Positions 1 to 10,636 of a stretch of 64,000 bases of DNA are shown here, piece after piece. Below the pieces are notes generated by a model that was not told where the DNA came from, searched no databases, and worked only from the letters and a program-made list of their open reading frames with translations. The stretch's first letter is position 1, and each line of letters starts with the position of its first letter. Position numbers and translations under genes: made by a program. The stretch is from Harmonia axyridis (lineage: Eukaryota > Arthropoda > Insecta > Coleoptera > Coccinellidae): contig NC_059502.1 in assembly GCF_914767665.1 (NCBI RefSeq), forward strand, positions 50,016,031 through 50,080,030. The letters are read 5' to 3'.

Positions 1-185
1 AAAATACTGGCTAGTAATTTTTTCTGTTGAGATTTTGATTTTTTCCCAGACATCCTTATTTTCTTTGAAATTCTTCTTTCCGTGAAATCCAATTTTATTT
101 CCACATCAATATCATTATCTTCCGATTTACAATTAACAGCAGACTCATGTCGCATACTGTTTTTTTTCGTGTATTCAACTTCAAA

Positions 186-186
186 A

Positions 187-217
<31 letters not shown>

Positions 218-218
218 A
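186..218. repeat. (TTTA)n LINE tail microsatellite
   Basis: About eight tandem TAAA/TTTA units lie directly at the 3' end of the - strand LINE and serve as its simple-repeat tail. Confidence 0.9.
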
Positions 219-326
219 CTTTATTCATCCATTAAGACAGTACAGTATAGGACAAGTCAAATATAAATTATTCAAAGAAAAGCAACAAAATAGAAAGAGA
301 AGAAATAGCAAATAATTAGATAATAA

Positions 327-3242
327 TTAGTGATTACAAGTCCACAACACCAACTCGGAATCACTCATATATTCAGAAACTGAATAGTAACCCTTGCTAA
401 ATAGCAAACTTTTTATGGTATTTTTAAAACGGATATGTTTCAGATTTTTAATATTTGTGGGTAGATGATTGTATATTCGTATACTCTGGAATAAAGGTGA
501 ATGTTCAAACCTGGTTGTCCTATGTGCCGGCACAACGAGAACATCTCCACTCCTCGTTGGATATCGATGGCAACTAGATAGTTTTGTGAACGATTTTTCA
601 TTGGATTTTACGTGAAGAACGCACTTATATATAAATAAACATGCGACTGTCATGATTTTATTTGTTTTGAAATGAGGCCGACAGGAATGTTGGGGAGGTA
701 TTCCGAAGATACATCTAATAATTCTTTTCTGACATACAAATACTCTATCCAAATCAGATGCACTACCCCATATGAAAATATTGTATGACATATGTGGGTA
801 AGCAAGACAGTAGTATATGTCCTGGAGTGACTGGAGAGGAAATAAATTTTTTATCTTGTTCAAGGCGTAGTAGGCACTATTTAATTTTTTACAAACCATA
901 TCAATGTGTTCAGTCCAACGTAAATTTTTGTCAATCTGAATTCCAAGAAATTTAGTGTATTCTGTTGAAGTTATTGATAAATTATCGTGATTTAAAACAA
1001 TTCGATTAGGATTAGTACCAATATTTTTGAGGCAAAAATGACTGCACACTGTTTTTTCAATATTCACTACCAAACCGTTGCTGCGACACCAGTCAACAAA
1101 CATTCTAAGCACCGCCGAAATACCACTTATAAGCTCCTCAAAGCTCTGAGCTGCAATCAAGAAAGATGAGTCATCCGCAAATAGTGCAACCAAAAGTGCA
1201 ATGATATGTTCAGGTAAATCATTGATGAATAAAATAAATAATAGAGGTCCGAGGACAGAGCCCTGCGGAACCCCCATATCCAGTATGCAAGACTTCGAGT
1301 CAGCACAGTCGACCCTCACCGACATTTTGCGCTCCGTTATATAACTCTTCAGCCACTCAAGGAATATACCTCTAAATCCCAGATTATAAAATTTGCTCAG
1401 CATAAAATCAAATCTCAATGAATCGAACGCTTTTGACAAATCAAAAAATATACCAGCCACATAATGCCCATCATCTAACTTTTCGTAAACCGTCTGCACA
1501 AATGAATAAGCTGCAGTCTCGGTTGAATGACCTGGCCTGAAGCCGTGTTGTGAACTTGTAATTACGTTGAACTTATTCAAAAAGGCAAGCATTCTGTCTA
1601 AAACTAATCTTTCGAATACCTTTGAAAAACAACTCAGAAGGGATATAGGGCGATAATTTGCAATATCAAGAGGATCTCCCTTTTTATGAATAGGCACAAC
1701 TATGCTCCTCTTCAAAATTGCCGGAAATCTGCCAGTAGAAACCGAGAGATTGACCAGGTAGGCGAAGTGCTCAGAAATAGAGTCACTAATAAATTTCATA
1801 GTTGTTGACGATATACAATCAATGCCTGTACTTTTTTTGTTTTTCAACATTTTGATAACATCACCTACTTCATATTTTGTAACAGGATAAAAAAAGAAAT
1901 TTGAACATAGCATTTTTGAAGCTGTACATGATACCGATAAATTATTCCGAAAATATTCTGACAGAATCTTAGAAGTTACTGTCGAAAAATATTCACCAAA
2001 TGAATCCGCTACAATAGCAGGGTTTGTACATAAATTTCCATTCAGAAGCAGATTTAATCTTTTATGATTTTTATTCGTTTTACCGATTTCCTTATTCACT
2101 AGGTTCCAAGTTGTTTTATTTTTTTGAAAAGAATTATTCATCATGTTGACGTAATATTTTTTTTTACTGGTTTCCAGTAATTGATTGTAATCTGCCTTAG
2201 CAGTTCTATACATTTTCAAGGATTCCACTGATCTGATATTAGAATGCAGCCAATATATATCTTTTAAATGAAGGCTAGCCTGTTTTATCTCTCGCGATAA
2301 CCAAGGCTTAGAATCCTTTTTAGTGAAAAACCTCTTGAGAGGACAGCATTCGGTAAATGCTTCTTTAATGATGTTGACAAATGTGTCAAAGCAGAAATCT
2401 ATATCAGAATTGACATAAACATCTTCAAAGCTTGTGTTTTTAATTAGAACATTAAGTTCTTCTAAATTTTTTTGAGTAACCTGCCTAACATAGCGTATTT
2501 TATCCACAGAATCGCAAGAACTAATACTTTTCATTGAGTAGTAATAATCAAGGGAAACCACCTTATGATCAGCAAGATGAGCTTCAAAAATTCTAGTTTT
2601 ACATGATTTTAGATCTACATCTGTCAAAATATAATCTAGCAAGGAAATTGATGTTTTACCAGAAATATCAGTAAATATTCTTGTTGGTTCGAATGATGTG
2701 ATATTCAAATTAAAGCATTGTAGAAAGTCACTGAATCGAGATTTCGGTCTTGAGTCCATGCTGTTGAAATCTACATTCATATCTCCACATAAAAATAGAG
2801 AGTTGGTTTGATCTGTACACTTTTGCACCACGCTGGTGAGTTTATCAAGAAATAAGTTGAAGTCACCCACGGGTGATCTGTAGACACTAATTACACCCAC
2901 TTTCAAGTCTTCACCCGATATTTTCACCGCACAGACCTCACAATTTAGTTCTTCTGAGAGCTGAGAAACATCAATGTTCGTCGCCCGTAGTGTGTTCTTT
3001 ACGTAAATGGCAGTTCCTCCATTTTTATGCGAGGTACGACAATAATATGAGACTAGCTTATAATCAGAAAGCCTCATAAGTTCTATATTTTCTTTCACAC
3101 TCCAATGTTCGGCAATGCTAACTATGTCCGGTTTCTCTTCAATTAAGAGGACTTCCAGATTATTGATCTTATTTGAAATACATTGAATATTTATTTGAAA
3201 TATTTTCAATCTGTTTGAAGACGTGATAATTTTAGGATTCAC
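327..3242 (-). CDS. LINE ORF2: endonuclease plus reverse transcriptase, intact
   Basis: 971 codons without a stop. The N-terminal ~230 residues are an APE-type endonuclease: GDMNVDF near residue 157 and ADHKVV near 228 match the catalytic Asn/Asp and Asp-His blocks. The reverse transcriptase is central: NYRPISLL near 534, HGFRPGHSTET near 572, FFDLSKAFDS near 600, GVPQGSVLGPLLF near 660 and the catalytic box LFADDSS near 693. The C-terminal ~200 residues are the usual LINE tail. The protein would nick target DNA and prime cDNA synthesis from the nick. The first codon shown is GTG, overlapping the ORF1 stop (TGA) as GTGA, so translation may depend on termination-reinitiation. No obvious catalytic loss is visible, so this copy is probably young. 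Confidence 0.9.
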   Translation of the reverse strand: MNPKIITSSNRLKIFQINIQCISNKINNLEVLLIEEKPDIVSIAEHWSVKENIELMRLSDYKLVSYYCRTSHKNGGTAIYVKNTLRATNIDVSQLSEELNCEVCAVKISGEDLKVGVISVYRSPVGDFNLFLDKLTSVVQKCTDQTNSLFLCGDMNVDFNSMDSRPKSRFSDFLQCFNLNITSFEPTRIFTDISGKTSISLLDYILTDVDLKSCKTRIFEAHLADHKVVSLDYYYSMKSISSCDSVDKIRYVRQVTQKNLEELNVLIKNTSFEDVYVNSDIDFCFDTFVNIIKEAFTECCPLKRFFTKKDSKPWLSREIKQASLHLKDIYWLHSNIRSVESLKMYRTAKADYNQLLETSKKKYYVNMMNNSFQKNKTTWNLVNKEIGKTNKNHKRLNLLLNGNLCTNPAIVADSFGEYFSTVTSKILSEYFRNNLSVSCTASKMLCSNFFFYPVTKYEVGDVIKMLKNKKSTGIDCISSTTMKFISDSISEHFAYLVNLSVSTGRFPAILKRSIVVPIHKKGDPLDIANYRPISLLSCFSKVFERLVLDRMLAFLNKFNVITSSQHGFRPGHSTETAAYSFVQTVYEKLDDGHYVAGIFFDLSKAFDSLRFDFMLSKFYNLGFRGIFLEWLKSYITERKMSVRVDCADSKSCILDMGVPQGSVLGPLLFILFINDLPEHIIALLVALFADDSSFLIAAQSFEELISGISAVLRMFVDWCRSNGLVVNIEKTVCSHFCLKNIGTNPNRIVLNHDNLSITSTEYTKFLGIQIDKNLRWTEHIDMVCKKLNSAYYALNKIKNLFPLQSLQDIYYCLAYPHMSYNIFIWGSASDLDRVFVCQKRIIRCIFGIPPQHSCRPHFKTNKIMTVACLFIYKCVLHVKSNEKSFTKLSSCHRYPTRSGDVLVVPAHRTTRFEHSPLFQSIRIYNHLPTNIKNLKHIRFKNTIKSLLFSKGYYSVSEYMSDSELVLWTCNH

Positions 3243-4230
3243 TTGGAGTTCTGATTGGGTACTTTTTGCCGGAAAAAATGACGGACATTTGCATGTTTAG
3301 GCCAATTGGAAGGTGAGACGGCTTTAGAGTACTCACTTGCTGGAATCATGACCTTAAAAGAGGAATAACTCTCGGGAAATCTTGATTTCAAAGGTTCACA
3401 CATTACATTTCCCGAAAAATTCTGCCTTAGAAAAGACACCAAATCTTCAGCAGTCGTATCCGGTCGTAGATTTGTAACATGGAAGGGTCTCAATCTTTCT
3501 ATTCCCTGAACATTGGTAGATCCTGCGTAATCACCAGTTACCAAAGTACGGTTGGGTTTTCGTTTTAACTTTTTGTAGGGTACTTGGGTCCATTCCGACA
3601 TCTCCTTTTTCTCTTGATCGTGTTCAGTAGTTTTATAATTAGTCGGATTTACAGAATTCAACTTGTTTACTTCCTGAGGGAGTGTTTGACTTCCATTTGT
3701 ATCTTTATTTTCAGTTACTTTTTCAGCTATGAAACGTTTACAGTTTGTTTCCCTTTAGATTTATCTTTCATATCATTCTTCTGTGTGCTGCGAATATGGG
3801 AATCTCCGCTTTTTTGTTGAACATTGGGTTCTCCTTGTTTATTTGTTCCATGTGTTGATACAGAATTTGTATTACTCATTGATTGATTATTCTTCAATAA
3901 ACTTATTTGATCCTGTAGAGATCGAATTGCAATTGCCTGATTTGCGATCACAAGATCTTTCTGGATTAGAAGTTCACTCTTGTATTTATTTTCCACTTGT
4001 AGTGAGGTAACTAATTCTTTATCCCTGGAATTTGTGTGAACGTAGTTATCACTGACTTCCGGATTAACTTCATTACTTTTCGAGGATTTTTCACGAAATT
4101 TTTCAGCGAAAGATATCAACGCTTCATTCGTAATGTATTCCGGTAATTCACCGTTGATTATGAAATCAATTAATTCGTTCTTGCGAATTTTATTCAGCTC
4201 GTTATAAACACCGTCTGCACTTTCCGACAT
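3239..4230 (-). pseudogene. LINE ORF1 (gag-like RNA-binding protein), one frameshift
   Basis: Two - strand ORFs in different frames join into one ORF1. The first part (4230-3727, 167 codons) is hydrophilic, with a likely coiled coil around residues 75-115. It ends at TAG in 3727-3729. The second frame is open across that stop and runs from about 3740 to 3239. It carries the stretch PFHVTNLRPDTTAEDLVSFL, which looks like an RRM-type nucleic-acid-binding fold as seen in ORF1 proteins of Jockey-like LINEs. A single indel near 3730-3745 would explain the break. Full length would be about 330 residues. The frameshift could also be a sequencing error in an otherwise intact element. Confidence 0.7.
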
Positions 4231-4608
4231 CTTGACAAAGAATGTTTATCATTTCTTTTTTCATTAATTAATTTGAGCAGTGATTGGAATTAATTCCAAG
4301 CAACAGCGTAGTTCGATGTTTTATTTTGCAAATATTTCGAACTGGGAGTCATAACCAGGGGCGGATCCAGACGATGTTTGAGGGGGGGGGGCATAGAAAG
4401 TCACAGCTCATATAGGTTAGCAAAATAGCAAAAATTTTTGTTGGTACCTACTGGGTGTTTTTCTATAGAATGATGGATTTTAGTAAATCATATCATATTT
4501 AGTTTCCAAAATTTTTGTAGGACAAAAAGAAGTTCAAAAAAAATTTCACATATTTCATAAATATATGTGAATTCATTTCATAAGCAAACTCAGGCGCAAG
4601 AAAGTATA

Positions 4609-5797
4609 AGGTGTAGTAAAAAGAAAACCATTATTTTTGCATGAAGAACAAGGCTTCAATCGCCATGGTTAGAATGATCCGATTTGGGTCAAATATGCGC
4701 TGTTTCATTCGATAACTACAGTTCCAAGTTAACAGTTGTGACTTAGGGGAACAGTTTTTCGTAGATAATTCCCTGCCAATCTCACTAAACACACAGCAAA
4801 ACCTTCCTGGCCGTTTCCGAAGGCTCACCGCGTTTCGACCACGACCGTTGTCATAAATGATCCACTTTCCATCACCAGGTACCAAGCGTTTCAAAAATGG
4901 GGCGATATTGTTGCGATTCTGCAGTGATTCGCAGTGGAAATTCGGTCCATGCGGTTTTTTGCGTTAGCTCGTGTGGTATCCGTACATCTAGCATCTTTTT
5001 GAGATCAGCCTTATGCAAATAGTGTTCCAAACGGTTTATTGTGCACACTTAAGCTCTTGAGCAATCAAAACAGGACTCAACATGTCCATACTTTTATCGA
5101 TATTTTCGATAATTGGCCTCAGGGCCGCCGCCAGACATTTTAGCACCCCGGCGAAATAAAATTTCACCGCCCTGTTTTGGCTAATTTATCTGAATTTTCT
5201 TTGAAGAGCCTCTGTTTTTCCTCTCGGGCATTTTTTCAATTTTATATGAAATAGTATTTTTCAACTCAAAATCAGCTTGTCAAATTTATCAGAACATCCT
5301 GCATTGTTTAAAAGCATGACGATGTTTTTATAAATCTATAGCAAAAAAACGACGTAATTCTTAAAGGTGCAAAAAGTCTTGTTTTATTAACTGACTTTGC
5401 GCTCCTACAATTTGGCGCCCCGGCAAAATGTCCTGGCGGCGGCCCTGATTGGCCTTGCAGTGCGTGGTGGATATTTGACATTGAAATTACCGGAACGGAA
5501 TCGACGAAACCAAAATTGCACGTGATTGGCTATTACAGTATCAGGTATCAGTATCACTATTTACATTTTCAGCCGCCTGGCTGGTATTTTTGTCTTTATC
5601 TAAGAAAAACTATAAAAAATAGCGTATTTCCTTTTTGTAAGAGTCCATCTTTGTGGCGCGCTCAAACTTAACTGTCAACATCACAAAAATGTCAGAATGT
5701 TTTTGTAGTGCGAAATCCCATCTTTGTAACGCCTTATGGTGAAACCCGATCGGAAGCCATCTATCTATAAAATAATGAATTTCTTTTTACTACACCT
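4609..5797 (-). mobile_element. Mariner element, decayed, inside the hAT-like element
   Basis: Inverted termini AGGTGTAGTAAAAAGAAA (4609) and its partner ending at 5797 bracket a broken - strand mariner transposase. Recognisable blocks in order are an N-terminal helix-turn-helix part (QFWFRRFRSGNFNVK, about 5515-5470), a linker part (IAQELK) at about 5075-5050, and the start of the catalytic domain (FLKRLVPGDGKWIIYDN, about 4900-4845), where GDGKW replaces the usual GDEKW. The C-terminal end reaches about 4631 in shifted frames. The gene is split by a hAT MITE at 5120-5447. Many stops and frameshifts make it non-functional. Confidence 0.7.
5120..5447. mobile_element. 328-bp hAT MITE with perfect 8-bp target duplication
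   Basis: Inverted ends CAGGGCCGCCGCCAGACATT and the matching AATGTCCTGGCGGCGGCCCTG-type end are flanked on both sides by attggcct (5112-5119 and 5448-5455). It has no coding capacity. The perfect target duplication makes it the youngest layer of the nest at 4.36-6.1 kb. Confidence 0.85.
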
Positions 5798-6109
5798 ATT
5801 AAATCAAAACATTTGATCAAATATTAAAAATTTAATAACAAATTCTAGTCTCTTATTTTTTTGACTAGCGTATCTTTGTAAAATATTTTCAACATTAAGA
5901 CTGCTGCAAATGGTTATATGTATATGCATTAATGCCAATACATTCAACCTGTCTTCAACCATTCTAGATCATATCCAATCTTTCACTCTTGTGAGTGCCC
6001 ACGCATATGTTTCGATTTTTCAGGATACATTTTTATATTAATAAGGTTCGCGAGGAGGGGGCCATGGCCCCCATGCCCCCCCCCCCCTGTATCCACCCCT
6101 GGTGATAAC

Positions 6110-6544
6110 AAGAACCAAATGTGAAACTAATGAAATAAATGAGTTTCCAAATTTTGATCATTGATTTGCCAAATTTCTGGCCATATGTCTGGATTTACAA
6201 TCAAACTGACCATCATGTTTTTTTGAATACGGTTCACTGTCGTCAATTATTTATCTTTGGCAGTTTCCTTCAACACACTTTCATCAATTATCGAAGAAAG
6301 AGCCTTATTTACTCCACTGGCTCCTATTTTTTGCAGTCTGTAAAGTTTGTCGTGTGCTGTATGTTGTTTTTTGTTTCTTTCTCCCATACTGACATTCGCT
6401 TGTTTAAGATGAACTCAGAAAAACTGCAGATTCTTGCACCAATCAAAACGAGTTTTCTGTCTCTAGTAACTTTACTGCTGAATCAGCTACTAGGTTCAAG
6501 ACGTGATAGATAAATAAATAAATAAATATTTCCATTTACCTTTT
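6110..6544. other. Unassigned; ends in a (TAAA)n tract
   Basis: A 124-codon + strand ORF (6139-6513) crosses this stretch, but it has no recognisable motif and is probably chance. A short (TAAA)n tract at about 6508-6527 resembles a LINE tail. It may include more of the LINE's 5' UTR displaced by the hAT-like insertion. Confidence 0.35.
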
Positions 6545-7083
6545 TGAAGTGAGCCTGTAAAGCGTTATAACACTCTTTAATGTTATTTTCTCCGTCGAAT
6601 GAACATGAAACGATATTTGATTCAAGAATTCCGTACTTAGTAGTAGTACGCTTGTACAATGCAAGTCCATTCGAGTCTTCAATTACAGTAATTTCTATAA
6701 TTTCTAGAAGCCTTTCATAAATTTCTCATCGAATGACATATCGTACAAAAATAGCCAATTGGGCCATAACTGCTTCCTATATCTTTGGTAACGTCTACCA
6801 TAAAGTTATGAATAATGCTATCTTGGAAGCCTTTCAAAATCATATTGCGTTTTATCGAAGCAATTGTTTTTATTAACTTGTTTAAATAAAAGATTTTGAC
6901 AAAAATGTATTAAAGAACCTTGCCCATGATGTCTATTCGTTGTTCATTTTAAAACGTTGAAATGAAATTAACTTGCCAAAAAAACATATTTTTCAAGAAT
7001 TTGGTTAGTTTAGTTTTGTTCGGCTGAGGGCCCCCTTGGGAAGGGGGGCCCTCGGCGATATCCGGCATGGCCAGACCGGGCCT
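6545..7083 (-). mobile_element. hAT transposase fragment (ZMYM1-like), with one element end
   Basis: On the - strand at about 6870-6545, in broken frames, translation gives pieces such as NGLALYKRTTTKYGI and NIVSCSFDGENN, which match the RNase-H core of hAT/ZMYM1-like transposases. The end CCGGGCCTG finishing at 7083 looks like a hAT terminus (CAGGCCCGG inverted). The other end was not found. A perfect GC-rich hairpin (GAGGGCCCCC / GGGGGCCCTC, 8-base loop) lies at 7026-7053. Decayed and non-functional. Confidence 0.5.
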
Positions 7084-8639
7084 GATACTCATGGTAAGTT
7101 TGTTTTAGCTGCCTTCGATAGGGGGTGTTAAGTCAGAAGTTCATTGTTTTGTTCATTTTACTTTGAAATTTCAAATGTAATGCTAGGATTTTCTTAACAG
7201 AAACAGAAGTCCATCAAATTTGCATGAAAAAACCTGAAGGTCGCAAAGCGATAGTTTCAGTTGATAGTTAAGCCAAACTGAAGTTTCAGGCATTTCAATC
7301 AGTCAGATTTCTCTCTTTCGCCTACCCTTATTGGATGTCGTAAAGTCGATAGTGACAATTCAGAAAGATAGAGAATTTTCCAAGGATTACAGTGATGATA
7401 TTTTTTCGTCAACATTATATGAAACATTTTCGAGTAAAATGCATTTTTCTACTCGACGATAGCTATTACGCCCCCTAGCGGTAGAGGTATGAACTTCAAA
7501 ACTATTTCCAGTGTGTTCATTTTAGTGGTAAATTTTTTTACCGCAAGTCTCTACGATAAGTGGATCCTGAGATATAGACGCTTACCTCGCTTATTTGCCC
7601 ACAATGTACAAATTATAATCATTATGAATAGAAAAAATCATAAAAATTGAGGTATGATATTCCATTTTGCACCTAAAACTACATGAAGACCTTTTTTTAA
7701 AAAATAACATTATTTTTATATCAGTCAATATTTATTTTTAGGTGTCTATTATCTGTTATGTAGAATGAATAAACCTCTCAGTTTTTCATAATTATAATTC
7801 AAGGATAATGAGCAATGTCTTACGAAATGAGATGGTATACTGAAGACAATCTCCAAAAGAAAAACGGTTATCTTTTCACAGATCAGCATGCGAGCGGAGC
7901 TGCTCGTGAAAGCTAGTGATAAGAATAATTGCAGAAGTTAAGGCTGTTATAAATATTTACGGACACGGACCGTCAGATAATGAAGCCAAGGTCTGGAACG
8001 GATTGTACGAACAGATATTATGGAATCTGAGACCAAAATATTTTTCAACCTGAGAGCAATAATTAAGTCTCCATCTACTAGACAAAACTTCAATTTCTAC
8101 AAATTTCTATAATAATTATTTTAAATGATGATTATTATTCATCATTATTCCATCAGTTGAAATGATATCTACATCATCATGTTGGTAAAAATGTATGTAA
8201 CTGTCAATGCAACATTTTATTTTTTATTATTAATATTTTCGGCGCTTAACCACCACAATTCTGGAAGTGCTCATGATGAGAAGTGAGGCATATAACTTAT
8301 AATTATTAATGATTAATTGATCAATGAGTTTTTCTAATCACTATTTTATTCAAATGTTCAAGCTATAAACTATTATTCATTTAACAAGACAATTGGTGTT
8401 GTTGTAGTTCCAGATAAGAGGGGATTCCGAAGTGGAAAAGATCTGGTACAGAGGGTAAGTGCAACTACAGCTAAACGTTTGTGTTATGGTGCGTTTTACA
8501 GTGTTAGCTGAACTATTTTCAATTTCATACAATCCACCTATTTTTTATTCAAGAGCTTACTATCTATTACTTTTATTTGATCCAACACCAGAAGACCATC
8601 CTGGAAAACGAACGCTATATATATACTCATCGATGTAGC
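7084..8639. other. No gene recognised, AT-rich
   Basis: I see no ORF with recognisable motifs and no clear terminal repeats. Short A/T runs only. Confidence 0.5.
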
Positions 8640-9260
8640 AATCATCTTCTTCTATTGGTGTCCTCTGTGGATGTTGGCAATCACATTGGTCCACATAACT
8701 TTATTGACAGCCGCCCTGGATACTTGAATCGTCGTCATTCCTGTCCTTTGCCTTATATTCTTCAGCCATGATGTTCATCGGCGCCCTGGAGACCGTATTC
8801 CTTCTATCTTGCCTTGTAAAATCATCTGAATCAGTTGGTATTTTTCATTACGCAACACATGTCCCAGAAATGACACTTTCCTGATTGTAATACACTACAT
8901 CTCCAGATCCTTTTGAATCCGTTGCATGACAATATCATTCGTGACACGGTAGATGTAAGAAATCCTGAGCATTCTGCGGTAGCACCACATCTCGAAGGCT
9001 TCCAATCTCTTGCATGTTGCCTCTGTTAGTGTCCATCAGGATTCCACTCCATAAAGAAGAGTGGAAAATACATAGCACCTTAAAACTCGAGTTCTCAATT
9101 GTATATTAAGATGCATATTGTATAGTATTTTTCGGAGACGATTGAAAACTGCCCTCGCCTTCTCTATGCGGCATAATATCCCTTGTGAGTGGTCCCATTC
9201 TACGTTTAAACTGTAGCAATACCAAATAATAACAACATGAGTCAAAAAGAGGTCGACAAA
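8640..9260 (-). pseudogene. RTE-type LINE reverse transcriptase, C-terminal fragment
   Basis: Reading leftwards from about 9180: KARAVFNRLRKILYN, then LRCYVFSTLLYGVES, a stop, then LTEATCKRLEAFEMWCYRRM, a further stop, then KVSFLGHVLRNEKYQ. This order is typical of the C-terminal end of RTE-like LINE proteins, often annotated as craniofacial development protein 2-like. Several stops interrupt it and the RT core is missing, so it is a 5'-truncated dead copy. Confidence 0.7.
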
Positions 9261-9424
9261 ATCCCAAAATATAGGGACCTCGAGTTTCAGATAAAGCGCC
9301 ACAGGGAAATGATATCAACGAGAACTATTCCAATTATCATCTCAACATCAGGAAGAGTACCCAAAAATTGTTCTTGATTTTCACAGGATTTTAGGAAAGT
9401 GGGTTATACAAAACTGAATCCAAC

Positions 9425-9470
9425 TAATGCCAACGTTTCGCGAATATATTTCCACTTCTTCAGGGCAACA
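9425..9470 (-). ncRNA. Hammerhead-like motif, mirror copy
   Basis: Inverted counterpart of the motif at 9781-9826, in the left arm of the fold-back. It has the same core order and short stem, with a single change in the stem II region (TCGCG rather than CCGCG). Confidence 0.33.
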
Positions 9471-9780
9471 AGAGAGAAATTTAGGAAGATTGAATAATGT
9501 ACAATTATTTTTTCAGTTAACATTAAATTATCAATTCCTTAAACTGCTGATCTAAATACATATTAAAATTCATAGATTCGATTTTTCCTTTTTTTTTGTA
9601 ATTTTATATTTATCTTATTATGGAATTGATATAATAAGATAAATATAAAATAAAAAAAAAAGGAAAAATCGAATCTATGAATTTTAATATGTATTTAGAT
9701 CAGCAGTTTAAGAAATTGATAATTTAATGTTAACTGAAAAAATAATTGTACATAATTTAATCTTCGTAAATTTCTCTCTT

Positions 9781-9826
9781 GTTGCCCTGAAGAAGTGGAA
9801 ATATATCCGCGAAACGTTGGCATTAG
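9781..9826 (+). ncRNA. Hammerhead-ribozyme-like motif
   Basis: The order is TTGCC, CTGAAGA (fits CUGANGA), a short stem GTGG/CCGC, then GAAAC, GTT and GGCA, which can pair with TGCC upstream as stem I. This matches the type I hammerhead layout with a very short stem III, described for Penelope-like retroelements and retrozymes. Against it: an extra A lies between the core GA and stem II, and the cleavage triplet would be GTT rather than GTC. Activity is unproven. Confidence 0.35.
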
Positions 9827-10179
9827 TTGGATTTAGTTTTGTATAACCCACTTTCCTAAAATCCTGTGAAAATCAAGTACAATATGACCTCACAAGGAAA
9901 TGAATCTTCAGACCATAGTACCCAAAAATTTGAAGATAAATATCTAACAACCAGTGAATATACATGTCATATAATGCAAAAAGCTGTTTTTTTAGGTACT
10001 GCAGGGCCAGATAGAAAATAACTAAGAGGCGACGAACAGGTCCAAGGAACTGCGGGATCGCGTGGAAGTGATTCCGAAATGTAAACTGTGAAGTTTCCGG
10101 TAACAAATTGTTTTTTTTAACTACTCCAGAAATCACTCAATAAAAAACAAAACCACGTTTTCTTCTTTTCTTAAGCAGA

Positions 10180-10636
10180 CATCTTCATCGCCACCACAAC
10201 GTTTCTTTCATATCCAACCAGATGGCGCGAAACCGACACAATCAATTGCAGTCTCTAGGGACGCGCGTTGCCATAACAACCGCAGGAGTTCGTCGCGCCG
10301 AATCATGAATAAAATCGAGGCGCCCGGTCTTCGGCACAAAACCACTATCATGCTTGATGCAACATGCAAGTCGTCGCATCGATGCCTCTCTTGAGTGAAA
10401 GCGGCTGTCGTTGAAAAGTCCCGACAACGTTGAACAAATAGCGACGTGACAGACCAGAAGAACTGTCGAAGCCACCTCTATCTTCACGGTTCGCCTATTG
10501 TACACAACTCACAGCTGATTGTTTGACGTTTCCGCTTAACCTTTGAGAGTATACGATCGAGGCGTTAGACCCCGTGTTTTGTGTTCTGTGATTCTAAACT
10601 CGCTGTTATCGATGGGGGCGATGTAAATTCTCCGAG
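10180..10636 (+). promoter_or_regulatory. CpG-rich promoter/5' UTR of the syntrophin gene
   Basis: CpG density and GC content rise sharply here compared with the AT-rich surroundings (for example GGCGCGAAACCG near 10222 and GTCGCGCCG near 10291) and fall again after the exon. This is where the transcription start and 5' UTR of the downstream exon are expected. No TATA box or initiator can be assigned with confidence. Confidence 0.5.
10612..10626 (+). promoter_or_regulatory. Four-codon upstream ORF before the syntrophin start
   Basis: ATG GGG GCG ATG TAA lies 10 bases before the syntrophin ATG. Both ATGs precede the main start, so scanning ribosomes may translate a 4-residue peptide and reinitiate. 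It matters only if transcription starts upstream of 10612, which is not proven. Confidence 0.5.

Larger units (their letters stand above)
186..4345 (-). mobile_element. Non-LTR retrotransposon (LINE, Jockey/CR1-like), near full length
   Basis: A - strand LINE with the usual order: ORF1 (4230-3239), ORF2 (3242-327), a short 3' UTR, then a (TTTA)n tail at 186-218. ORF1 and ORF2 overlap by a few bases, as is common in this LINE group. The 3' end is secure. The 5' end is not: sequence upstream of ORF1 runs into a hAT-like insertion at 4356, and 5' UTR could resume after 6109. I did not find a convincing target-site duplication for the LINE. The clade call rests on the apurinic-type endonuclease plus RT layout and the simple-repeat tail; RT phylogeny would settle it. 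Confidence 0.85.
4356..6101. mobile_element. hAT-like DNA transposon, non-autonomous, host to nested insertions
   Basis: Ends are CAGGGGCGGATCCAG at 4356 and its near inverse CTGTATCCACCCCTG ending at 6101. Flanks are gtcataac (4348-4355) and gtgataac (6102-6109), an 8-bp duplication with one mismatch, the hAT signature. G- and C-rich runs sit just inside both ends. No hAT transposase is visible inside; the interior is mostly a decayed mariner (4609-5797). The element therefore moved in trans. Confidence 0.8.
9373..9877. repeat. Fold-back element, two ~247-bp inverted arms
   Basis: The left arm (9373-9621) and right arm (9631-9877) are inverted near-copies around a 9-base loop, with only a few mismatches and small length differences. 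Each arm carries a hammerhead-like motif (see separate entries). No coding capacity. It could be a snap-back DNA element or two inverted terminal segments of a Penelope-like element; no RT is present to decide. Confidence 0.85.

Noticed and set aside
6139..6513. 124-codon + strand ORF
   Set aside because: Phe/Leu-rich with no recognisable domain, between a hAT-like end and a simple repeat. Not called as a gene.
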